A stretch of 64,000 nucleotides of DNA from Miscanthus floridulus (lineage: Eukaryota; Streptophyta; Magnoliopsida; Poales; Poaceae). The stretch covers positions 21,538,580-21,602,579 of the forward strand of contig NC_089589.1 of NCBI RefSeq assembly GCF_019320115.1, given 5' to 3'. A program made the translations under genes and the position numbers. The notes beneath the pieces were generated by a model. That model had not been told where the DNA came from and did no database searches. It saw only the letters and a program-made list of their open reading frames with translations. Shown in pieces: positions 46,801 through 56,499 of the stretch; positions within the stretch are counted from its first letter, which is position 1; each line of letters opens with the position of its first letter.

Positions 46801-48439
46801 TGCCATTATCTTTTGGAATGTGCAGCTCACATGATGTAAAAGGTTCAGTGACGTCATCCACGGGGAAGCGTAGCTCTGCATCTTTTATGGCATCAGGCAG
46901 CTCCATAGAACCACAACTGCTTCTCAACTGATCGGGGGGGGGGCTAATGTTGATTCCCGGAACTGTTGTAATCCCATGGACACTCAATTGTATTTGCACT
47001 TGCCTTGCGACTTCCTCTTGCATTTTCGCTTGCATTTCTTTTTCTCGCCTTTGTGATTCAAGCACCGCTTCCTATGACTCAATAACATATTGTTGCAAGA
47101 TGCGGATCCTCTTTGCCTCCTCATCCTTCCATCTCTGGCGGCTTCTGTATGAATTGATTCATTCAAGAAAACCTTGCACCCATGGAACATCCCCTTTGCC
47201 TCTAGTTCATCCAGAATGCTCAGCGGTCCCGATGGAATATGTCAGTTCATCTTTCTCTCTGTTGGGCCGGAATAGTCCACTATCTCTAGCTTTTAGAATT
47301 TGAATCAACCTTTCTGTTGCTCTTTCGAGTTTTGTGCCATGGACGAGCTTCCCGGTGACTGGGTCCAATCCTCCCCCATGACCTAAAAACCAACGCTTTG
47401 TGCGTTCAGGCCACGGTGCTGATTTAGGTACGACCCCCTTGGCAATAAGGTCTGCTTCTATTTTTTGCCACTTGGGAATGGAAGTCACGTAGCCACCTGA
47501 TCCCATGTTATGGTGGTATTGCTTTTGTCTAGAATTCTCTTGGTTCCTTCTCGTCCGTTCCGCACTCTCTTCTGATGTCTTGTACTGTACAAATTCCTCC
47601 CAATAGGGCCTTGCCTTCGCGATTGGGCCCTTATCGTTCCAATTTGGAGTCTTGTTCTTCTTGACGTATGATTTGTACAGCTGCTTCTTCCAAGATTGGA
47701 ATTGGCTAGCCATCTTCTTCATTGTCCAGTGCCTAACTCGCTCCATCAACCTTTTGTGGGTGATGTCTTCATGATAATAATCTGTTTGGAGCGTGAAATG
47801 TGCAAGAACATCTTGCCAAATCAGCTCCTTGTCCTTATCAGAGACATAACTAATATGAGGAGCATTGTTATTTTTTTTCCATTCATGAGCATTGATCAGG
47901 AGCTCGTCCCTTATAAGGTACCCACAGTGGTACACGAATTTTTGTGCATATTGTCCTAGTGGTTCGCCTGTAGCCACGTTGAATTCTGAGATGATGTAGC
48001 GGCCTTCCAACGGCTTTTTGGCCCCTCGAACATTCTTTGTGTTCCCCATCGTCGTCGTCGTCGATCCAGACGGCTATGTACGCATAGAAACACAAAAAGT
48101 ATTATAAAATGAAGGTCGATCCAGTGGGCTACATGTATGCATAATAAATAAATGAGAGCTAGATATTGAGAAATATATACCTCGGCAGAATTATCTTCAT
48201 GATTGAGATTCAAGAATTGACTCCCGTCGTCTTCCTGTTGGTCATTATCAACAACGGCACAATGTTCAGTGCCAGCGTTGATAATATCCATCATTTCTAC
48301 CTCCAGGTCATCGTCTCTCGGGTCGGCCATAGAGAGCCTAAACAATTATAAAACAATAATTATGCAATTAGGGTTTCATAGACATTTCATACACATTTCG
48401 GGGTGGTGGTGCCTGCACGGGGCGGCCAGCCAGCGTCGG

Positions 48440-48515
48440 TGGCTGGGGAGGGTTTAGGGTGGTTTAGGGTTTAGGGTTTAGGGTGGTTTAGGGTTTAGGG
48501 TGGTTTAGGGTATAG
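48440..48515 (-). repeat. Telomere-like / telo-box repeats upstream of the CACTA gene
   Basis: The plus strand reads ggtttagggtggtttagggt units mixed with perfect tttaggg repeats, about 75 bases. On the minus strand this gives several AAACCCTAA telo boxes about 110-185 bases before the ATG at 48330. Telo boxes occur in promoters of many plant genes, so they may be part of the CACTA promoter. A small interstitial telomeric repeat is the alternative. Confidence 0.6.
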
Positions 48516-48639
48516 GCCACATGGTATCAGAATATAACACAATTGATTTTATCTTCTTTCTTTCTTTGGCCAGTATGCCATCTTTGATTGTATCGAAACT
48601 TTTACTTTGAAAGCCTACCATAAAGCATACTAAGCAATT

Positions 48640-49900
48640 CTACGTCTTGGTAAATGAAATCATCTTCATGGATGGTAAACAATTAACAAGGTAGGCAATG
48701 CATCAAGTAGGTAACATTTGAATTAATCAACTTAATGCAATAGGTAACATAGGTGATAAACTTTTTAAAGTAAACAAGGTAATGGTTTAATGCATAAACC
48801 GGGGCTTGCCTTCGTTGATGATCTCGGGTTCCGGATCAGTACCACAATTATCGAATCCCAAGACAACCGGGGATTCTTCCACAACTTGCTCAACTATAAT
48901 CGGTTCACTCTTGAATTCTACACGAAATAATAACATATGCTTCAACATGATGATAATGTAAACATGATGCTTTCATGGTGCATGAAATATGACCAAAACA
49001 AGATCAAACCCTAAACCTAACACATAGGGTTTGCTTTTATCCATTTTTGAATTAATTTGGAAATAAGCTCAAAACAAACTTGTTCCAAATAACCTCAAAA
49101 TTTTATATAAGCTTCCTCATGACAAATTAGTATACCAAAACAAATTTCATAATTTTTGGACTTATACAGTGGTCCTACAAAAATCATGGAAATTACATTT
49201 ATCAATTAATTGACTGAATTTTTGAACATTAAAAATTTATTCAAATTTCAAGGTTTCATATTTTTAAACCATAATAGAACATGTACAGAAGCTACACACA
49301 AATTTTCAGAATTTTTGGAGCTGTAATTATTTTCCTATGAATTTCCAAAGTTGCTGCACTATTCAAAATCTAGAAAATAAGAAATCTCCCTGTTCTCTCT
49401 CCCTCTCTCTCACTGATGACCCGGCCCCACATGTCAGTGACCCAAATAGAGCGCACGGCGGTGCTGCCTGACTCTGGCCGACCAAACTCGCCGGCAGCGA
49501 GGCTCCGACGAGGCGGACCGCACCAGCATGACCAACACCACCCCGCTGAACTTACCCCAACACCCAGAACAGCAGCAGGATGCACCGGAGGAAGCTCTAC
49601 GTCAGCCATGGCAGGCCATGACGGACGAGACACACTCCGACGTGACTAGGCTACGACTAGGGAAAACTGATCGAGCTTACAAGCAACAGGATGTCACGGG
49701 GAAGGTGCGGCGTCGGGACGATGCCCTCCGGTGAGGAAGAAGGCGCGGCATCGGGGCTACTCCGACGAGGTGGGCGAGCCTCGTGGTGCCCTCCGGTGAG
49801 GTAGGCGGCGTCGGGGGTGGCTGGGGAGGTGAATCGGCGGCGGTGGAGCTCTGGGGACGCGCTGAAGACGAAGACGATCGATGAGGAGGAAGAGAGAAGG
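48640..49900 (-). repeat. Fossil gypsy LTR fragment inside the CACTA element
   Basis: Diverged homology to the G2 LTR in the same orientation. The phrase ggggcttgccttcgttga occurs at about 48800 and at 32950, and the surrounding order is kept: a purine-rich start, then a run of aattttcat-type motifs, then a GC-rich part with ccccacatgtcagtga. Compare 32830-34000. The ends are unclear and no internal domain is attached. Confidence 0.6.
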
Positions 49901-49914
49901 TATGCGGCGGTTTA

Positions 49915-50215
49915 TACGAGAGGGACCTTTAGTCCCGGCTCCATCCACCGCCCGGGACTAAAGCACCTTTAGTCCCGGCTCCTGCCACCAGCCGAGACTA
50001 AAGGGGGGACCTTTAGTCCCGGCTCCATCCACCGCCCGGGACTAAAGCACCTTTAGTCCCGGCTCCATCCACCGCCCGGGACTAAAGGGGGGGGCCTTTA
50101 GTCCCGGCTGTTGGAAGGAGCCGGGACTAAAGGATTTTTTGGCGAACTGCCAAATGCAGCCCACCTTTAGTCCCAGCTGGTGGCAGGAGCCGTGACTAAA
50201 GGTGGGCTACATTTT
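49915..50215. repeat. CACTA subterminal array, TTTAGTCCCGG inverted pairs
   Basis: At least five modules of the form cctttagtcccggctcc ... ccgggactaaag, in tandem and inverted orientation, each able to form a hairpin. Two modules (about 49923-49965 and 50010-50050) are almost identical. Confidence 0.85.
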
Positions 50216-50555
50216 CATTTCCCGTCAACTTTTAAGCAGATCAGTTTATTTTATATATGTTTTGTATTTAAATGTTTAAGTCTTATTATTTGCGCAGTAA
50301 ATTCAATACCAGGCATAATTTTTTTTAGAAAAAGTAATAAACTTTATTTTCATTTACTACACACAAAAAAAATATGTGACCTAAACTATTGTGTTTTTTT
50401 ATTATAAATGTTGAACATAATGCAACTAATACTCACTATTTTTGTTAATGCAAAAATGTAGACTTTAATTGAAATTATTAAATTTATTAGTTTTCAATAG
50501 GAAATTAGTTTTCACGTAATTGTAACGTAAATCTTTAGGTTCTTCATTAATCATT
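50216..50555. other. AT-rich filler inside CACTA, no gene
   Basis: AT-rich; only the short ORF 50180-50407, with no domain. Confidence 0.5.
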
Positions 50556-51447
50556 GTATAATTAATCGGTGAGTTCGGGCGCAAATTCAATGAAAGTTAA
50601 AAAAGTACCAAACCACCTCAGAAAAATCTCAAACTTGGTGGTGGCTACACACAGGGCATTTGTAGTCTTGAGAAAAAGTTTGAGACCAATCTGGCACTAG
50701 AAAGCAAATAGACCTCAGAATCCCAGAGAACCTTCGTGCATAGATAGGGTTCGACGAAAGGTTCTATATACCTCTGTGAAACACGTCGACTCCGCCTATG
50801 TTGAAATGGCTTAAGTTTTTTTGGCAGTCATTTACACCCAAAATATGGCCCCACACAAGATCTTAGGTTTTTCTGATAATTATTTTTATTATTACATTTT
50901 TCTTTGTGCCGCGTGAGACGAAATACGGCGAATTACATATTCAAAACAATATAATTTTGCATCAACCTCCACAAATATTTGTATCCTAGGGTACAAGAGA
51001 CCATTTGGCAAAGTTTGGCACCATTCCAGATCTTTTTGGGGGTGGACTCAGTTCAACGTATAATTAATCGGTGAATTCGCGCGGAAATTCAATTAAAGTG
51101 CAAAAAGCACCAAACCAGCTCAGAAAAATCTCAAACTTGGTGGTGGCTTCACACAGGGCATTTGTAGTCTTGAGAAAAGTTTGAGACCAATCCGGCACTA
51201 GAAAGCACATGGACCTCAGAATCCTAGAGAACTTAGGTGTATAGATAGGGTTCGACGAAAGGTTCTATATATCTCTGTGAAGCACGTCGACACCGCCTAT
51301 GTCGAAATGGCTTGAAATTTTTTTGGCAGTCATTTACCCCCAAAATATGGGCCCACACAAGATGTTAGGTTTTTTTGATAATTATTTTTATTATTACATT
51401 TTTCTTTGTGCCGCGTGAGACGAAATACGGTGAATTATAGATTGAAA
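50556..51447. repeat. Large duplication inside CACTA, spacing 502 bp
   Basis: Copy 1 is about 50556-50945 and copy 2 about 51058-51447. Both start gtataattaatcggtga and include ctcaaacttggtggtggct and a gaaatacgg end. Divergence is modest. No coding capacity is seen. Confidence 0.88.
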
Positions 51448-51639
51448 ACACTAGAATTTTGCGTCGAAATACGGTAAAATAAAACTTAAAAAGTTATGTG
51501 TGAAAATTATATTTTCCCCCTAAAATCTAAAACTATTTTTTCAACAAAAGACTCTAAAAATCAAAGTATACTTAAGAAAAGAATATAAATGAAACTAATA
51601 AACTAAAACTATTTGTTTATTTTAATGACTATTGGCGGA

Positions 51640-51954
51640 AGCTTTATTCCCGGTTAGAGGTTATAACCAGGAACAAAGAGCAATATTTATTCCCGTTTAA
51701 AGCCTCCAGTTGGGACTAAACATTTAGTCCCGGTTAGTGGCTCTAGCCGGGACTAAATGTCGATCTTTAGTCCCGGTTATAGCCTCTAACCGGGACTAAA
51801 GGTTTGCCTGCCGAGCCAATAGCGTTGGGCAGCGACCTTTACTCCCGGCTCGAGGGTATAGCCGGGATTAAATCTCCTTCACTCCTAGGTTCAAAAAATG
51901 TCAGGAGTAACTCCGAAAATGGTGCCGAGACAAAAGGTCTGTTTTCTACTAGTG
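51640..51954. repeat. CACTA right subterminal repeats and terminus
   Basis: Contains paired ttattcccggttagaggt / ataaccagga, tttagtcccggttagtgg / gccgggactaaat and similar units. It then ends gtctgttttctactagtg. Confidence 0.82.
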
Positions 51955-52218
51955 ACCCTTGCCTTTCCATCTTGATTAAACCAAGGCGTATACTATGCAT
52001 ATGTGCTATTAACCTTAACCATCACCCCCACTAACCTAACCTTGAACCTCTGCTCAACCTATACCCTGTACGTGTACCTATATACGTAGCTAACCACCCA
52101 AACTCCTCCCATGTATACTAATACGTATACGTGAACTCACCTAATTAACCCCTATGGACCTATAGGAGTCAGTCAAGTTATATATGATGACTTGGTCAGG
52201 CTTTCTTTCAGGTTTACA

Positions 52219-52336
52219 TAATAGTGAAGGATAATAATGTGGTCTGGTTTTCGCTAAATAACCTCACCACTTTAACCTAATAGTGAAGGATAATAATGTG
52301 GTCTGGTTTTCGCTAAATAACCTCACCACTTTAACA
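52219..52336. repeat. 59-bp tandem duplication in the G3 LTR
   Basis: taatagtgaaggataataat and the following 39 bases occur at 52219-52277 and 52278-52336 almost without change. A third, diverged copy lies at about 52395-52432. Confidence 0.88.
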
Positions 52337-53867
52337 TAATCGCCAGTCGGGTCATTCAGGATGACTTGGTCAGGCTTTCCCGTTTAGGTTTACATAATAG
52401 TGAAATATAATAATGTGGTCTATTTTTCGCTCATCGCTGTAACCTAACCCGTAGAAGCCACAGTTGTTGGATGGATTCTCCCCATTCAGTCCTTACTTCA
52501 AATTGACATAATAATGATAGTCTTAGAAGGAAACCCATCAACCAGTTAGGTCTGACCCATCTAGGACCATTTACTAGGGTTGTTGATTGTGCTTGTCTAC
52601 TCTCCTTTCTTGGGGTTTTCCTTGATTGTCGATGCTAGACAATGTAGGATAGAAGACATAGAGAGAACCTGATGGACCTGAGAAGCACAATTATGAAGAC
52701 AAGAAGCATAGGAATCGGAACTTGTGAATAAGGATATAATCAGTCAGCAAGCGGAGGCAAGTCCTAACACTCACCTACCCTTTCCCCCATACATTACCCC
52801 TTGTCGCCACCACCATATCTTGCCACCTCCACCATATAACCTATGGCTTCCCATTTCCATCAATTATTTAACAAACCCAATTCACACTATTCATGTCATT
52901 CGATTCATGTGAATAATGGTTATGAGCAATTGTAATATGATATAAATTTTTATGGTATGAGCACTTGGGATATAATACGAACTCTATGATGTAAACAAGC
53001 TCAAGAACATAAACAGTGTTGTTAATTAATTGAATATAATTAGGTGAACCAAAATTTATTCCTGATGGGAGTGAGTGGGGGTATTTCACGAGGTGTGGAT
53101 TACCTTGGCTGGTCACCTAGTGAGGGTTCCTGTTGGGAGATAGCTCGCTTTGGTCTTGCCATCTCGCCTAGCCTAGAATTACGTACAAGCCACATGTCTA
53201 TATGGACAGACGTGGTCTCATACCCCGTTGGGTAGAAGTACAACTAATATTAGGAGGTAGGAGTGGCAACGGACTATCAGGAAAGGACACTAGATGTTGG
53301 GTGATCTTCCGTGGTCTGGCCAACATGGTTTCTATGTGGTCTTCCATGTAAAACTATTGTCATGCCAAGTACGAGCACTGTTTATACTACTAATATGGAT
53401 GATATGTGATCATCTAGACTTTGTGTGTTTTTCTTGACCCCTGGGTAGACCGTAGTTGTGTTGTATGGATACCTGAGGTAATTCCATCCGAGTATGAGAT
53501 TTTGTTAGACCTATCTAAGCCATGACTGATGGTGTCGAAACTGTGTCTATCATGTGGAGAAATGTGTAGAACCTCTGCAGAGTATATTAAATCTATTCGA
53601 ATAGCCATGTCCTTGGAATGGAGAATCGCTGGGATGAGGTCTCAAATGATTAGATTCTTTTATGTGTAATGAAACTGCGTTAATCTAGTAAGTTGACCAT
53701 TACAAACTCCAGGGAACTGGCGAGAAGGATTAATACTCTCCTAGGGCCCAAACTCCATTTTTACATATAACATCACTACTATCATATACACATCCTCCAC
53801 CATCAACCACCTCCACATATAGACTCTGCCATCCACCGTCACCTTACCCCCAAAGTTAGGGCTTACT

Positions 53868-53884
53868 GAGTACTTTATGTACTC
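53868..53884 (+). promoter_or_regulatory. LTR palindrome GAGTAC-n5-GTACTC (G3)
   Basis: Perfect 6-bp inverted repeat around tttat, in the plus-strand LTR. It corresponds in position to the G1 and G2 palindromes. Confidence 0.65.
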
Positions 53885-54339
53885 AACCCACTCTACTCTA
53901 TGTTTTTAGGAGAGAAGCTACAGAAGCACATATGAGGATGGAACTATGGAAGATACACAAGGATAGGACAACAGGAATACACCCAACGACAAAGCCATAC
54001 AACTATGCAAGGGAGCTATGCAAGGACTACTAAGATTAAGATATAGGATAGATCTTACAGATGAGGTTTACGTCCACACTCCAAGTTGCCCGTAGGAATG
54101 GAACCACAACGTCCTAGGACCGTTGTGTGAGACTCCTGATGTTTGTTAGACCAGTGGCCCAAGCTATGTAATATACGAACTATGTAATGTGTTTTCCCCT
54201 CTATTAATAAAAGTATGGTTTTTTGATATCAATCTTATTCGACCTGTGCGTATCAGCTACTGATCTAAGGACTGATACATGATGCACAGTGGAACCTAAA
54301 GTAGGGGCCCAATAGCTTTACTATGGATTATTTTTCAAG

Positions 54340-54474
54340 ATGTTTCATCGTAGAGGTCCAGATGTCATAGAGAGGAGGAGGGAAGCCCTCATCGTAGTAG
54401 CAGCCGCCATTCCCATAGTCTTGGTCACTGTCGTGCTGATAGGTAATCGCCATCCCTTTGGTCGACGACGATAG
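54340..54474 (+). CDS. Small ORF with one hydrophobic helix (44 aa)
   Basis: An ATG at 54340 opens a 44-residue frame ending TAG at 54472-54474. Basic start (MFHRRGPDVIERRR), then about 20 hydrophobic residues (ALIVVAAAIPIVLVTVVLIG), and a basic end (RHPFGRRR). It lies about 50 bases after the estimated end of the G3 LTR. It could be a leader peptide of the retroelement, a fragment of a longer gene, or chance. No family is recognised. Confidence 0.2.
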   Translation: MFHRRGPDVIERRREALIVVAAAIPIVLVTVVLIGNRHPFGRRR

Positions 54475-54763
54475 CATGAAAAATGTCTCTAGGCTTCAAA
54501 CAATTTTGAAAAAAAATCTTAGAGACCGACTGGAACACAGGAAACCAAAATGAAAATATTTAAAGCTAGTGAGATATATCTTGAAGCTTCCAAAAATTGA
54601 ATTTTGCTCTAGCACAGTGGAAAAGATCTCCAAAAAATCTGATATTTTTTAAAACATTCTAATAATCGATGTCCCATTCCAATTTGAATACTGTCTATTA
54701 TAAGAAGATGAGATGCAGCCAGTATGAGTGCATTCAATATTCATTTATGTTGCATTTATGCAG

Positions 54764-54771
54764 GTTGCATC
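54764..54771. repeat. hAT target-site duplication GTTGCATC (left)
   Basis: Identical to 55318-55325. Confidence 0.88.
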
Positions 54772-55317
54772 TAGGGTTGGCAACGGGTACGGACCCGATG
54801 GGTACTGGCCACCCGTACCCGCACCCGCCAGATCAAAATCTTACCCGTCGGGTTACCCGTACCCGCAGGCGGGTAGAAAATTCATTCCATACCTGCACCC
54901 GACGGGTAATTCTTACCCGATGGGTAATTCTTACCCGACAATATACCCGAGTTCACACACCAAAATATAATAGCTTCCAGCAAAACAGAAATATGGGCTG
55001 GTGGAGTGGAGTGAGGATGAGGATTAGGGTTTGAGGGAGTTCTGGAATATATATACTCATATGCTTATATGGGCCAAATATGGGCTATATGCTTATATGG
55101 GCTAAAATTGCAGAGGTTGGATATTATTTATGCGGGTTTTTTTTACCCGCGGGTATGGGTAGTATACACCCACACCCACACCCGTACCCGCATACCCGAT
55201 GGGTACAAAAATTCATCCAATAACGTACCCGCGGGTGCAAAATGTCTTCCATACCCGCCTCCTTATCGGGTAAAACCCGTCGGGTACTCGGGTTTTGGGT
55301 ACCCGTTGCCATCTTGA
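54772..55317. mobile_element. Short hAT element (546 bp, non-coding)
   Basis: Inverted termini TAGGGTTGGCAACGGGTAC (left) and TCAAGATGGCAACGGGTAC (right, inverted), flanked by a perfect 8-bp duplication, the size typical of hAT elements. The interior has many acccgtaccc / gggtacccg words in both directions, making a strongly self-complementary sequence. No transposase is present, so it depends on another element. Confidence 0.88.
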
Positions 55318-55325
55318 GTTGCATC
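55318..55325. repeat. hAT target-site duplication GTTGCATC (right)
   Basis: Matches 54764-54771. Confidence 0.88.
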
Positions 55326-56499
55326 TCATATCTATGCTGTGGAAAGTTCTTAAAATGTGTTTAGACATGAATTAGAATATTGTGGTTGTTTATTAGATTT
55401 TTGGGTATATTTTCCTCATTTCCTAGAGCTGAATGTAATTTTTGGAAGACATTTTAATGAGAACTTAATATGGGGTGTTTGGGACTGCTTTACTCCACGT
55501 TTTTTTTTGCCAAACAGGTCTAGTTCCATGTAGCTCTGCTCCAAGAAAAATGGTGGAGATGTGAGAGCACCTAAAGGGGTGCTCCGCAAACTCCAGGTAT
55601 TTTGTGGAGCTGGTCTACGGTGAAGTTTGTGGAGAAGAGTTCGTTGAGCAGTCGCAAATGCGCCCATATTATTTGGGTTTCTCACGTTCCAATCTATATC
55701 TAGGATTTTTCTCTGAATTTTTAGAGCCTTATCTAGTGTTTAAGAGATATTTTCATGGTTTTAACAACCTTATCTAGTGTTTAAGAGATTTATATATTTT
55801 TAAAGTAAAAAACATAAAACGTACTGCCTTTAAGAAATGCTTCGAACTAGGGCAAGAGGTAAAATGAATGGTTTCGTGGAACAAACGTGGAATTCGGACA
55901 TAGTTTAGGGATATATAAAATGGACTTTTTTCCACTGAAAAAAAAGAGCCAAGTGCTGCCTTTCTTCTTCTCAGCGGTCCAATACGGCCCAGCAATACAA
56001 GGCTGGGTGCTGCTGGCTAGGGCACTCTTTAGAGCACACGGTGAGGACGAAACCCGCGCAGAGCAACCCGCTACGGTGAGGACGAGTGACCAGTTGGCCT
56101 GGTGCCCTGGTGGGCGTTGTTGGTTCCGATTCGGATCCAATCACAGCGGAGCGGCACCGGCGAGCGGCGACTCCGATTACGACTCTCGGCGGCGGCGCCG
56201 TTGCCAGGTACTCGACCGATTTTGTATTGTTTCTGTGATTGATTTTGACTCGGACTCCACAGCTCGCTCTATAAATTAAAATGTACTAATGATGACGCTG
56301 AAATCTGAATCCCACCGCATTCGCAGACACACCCGGGACACCGCCTATTCGCTACTGACGGATTGAGGCGCAAGCAGAGGGTACGTCCATCCAAATCTGT
56401 TGCCTTTTCCGTGATGGGCGGCACATTGGAGGGATCATCCTTCCCCTCATCTAAGCGGCGGCGCCAGGAACGATGATTACCCAAAGTTGAGTACGTTGA
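55326..56499. other. No clear gene; possible 5' region of the next pseudogene
   Basis: AT-rich to 55990, then GC-rich from about 56020 to 56215, followed by a candidate donor (ccaggtactcg at about 56198). It may include the first exon and intron of the DUF1668-like relic; not demonstrable. Confidence 0.35.

Larger units (their letters stand above)
31341..48330 (-). pseudogene. CACTA gene: Transposase_24, DUF8039, Ulp1-like protease parts
   Basis: Inferred exons on the minus strand with GT/AG sites: 48330-48181 (MADPRDDDLEVEMMD, 50 codons), 48073-46554, 46458-45405, 45313-45141, 45049-44939, blocks within about 44860-44640, and a last exon about 31493-31341 (AIQEIIGGFLNDQVLTPGGE). Exon 2 carries the Transposase_24-type region (from GNTKNVRGAKKPLEGRYI to GGLDPVTGKLVHGT), a coiled coil, then a DUF8039-like block (FTSCELHIPK, VNPIDRTKTPRIHGA). 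Exon 3 is Pro-rich, then Lys-rich. Later exons resemble an Ulp1/C48 cysteine protease (ILFPYNF, EHWILMELDLEKG, LYGYYVCEF). Damage: stops at 47207-47209, 47159-47161, 47072-47074 and 44995-44997. At 44678-44680 Tyr replaces the Cys expected in the family's CGYYVCE motif. The gypsy element G2 splits the intron before the last exon. Such proteins are thought to act with the CACTA transposase; this one is dead. Confidence 0.75.
30856..51954 (-). mobile_element. CACTA (En/Spm) element with nested gypsy G2
   Basis: Left terminus CACTAGTAAAAAAAGGGC at 30856 and right terminus ending gtctgttttctactagtg at 51954 (inverted CACTAGTAGAAAACAGAC). Both ends are followed inward by repeated TTTAGTCCCGG / TTATTCCCGG subterminal motifs. 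The flanking 3 bases are aca (left) and acc (right), so the expected 3-bp duplication is imperfect. The single recognised gene runs on the minus strand from 48330 to 31341, across the G2 insertion; this continuity shows that G2 entered an existing CACTA element. Without G2 the element is about 8.1 kb. Confidence 0.8.
28633..54290 (+). mobile_element. LTR of third gypsy chromovirus (G3), split by the CACTA element
   Basis: Starts TGTAACACC at 28633, the same first nine bases as the LTRs of G1 and G2. It has a TATA box (29498-29505), a pyrimidine-rich leader, and then the CACTA insertion (30856-51954). It resumes at 51955 and contains the GAGTAC palindrome (53868-53884), about 410 bases before the estimated right boundary. 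The right end (about 54290, after gatgcaca) and the target duplication are uncertain; no primer site was found after it, so it may be a solo LTR or a truncated element. Net length without the insert is about 4.5 kb. Confidence 0.6.

Noticed and set aside
48440..48515. True chromosome-end telomere
   Set aside because: Only about 75 bases, mixed with degenerate units, and flanked on both sides by CACTA sequence.
30870..51860. CRISPR-like array for the spaced TTTAGTCCCGG repeats
   Set aside because: The repeats are inverted pairs at irregular spacing, lie only near CACTA ends, and the genome is a plant.
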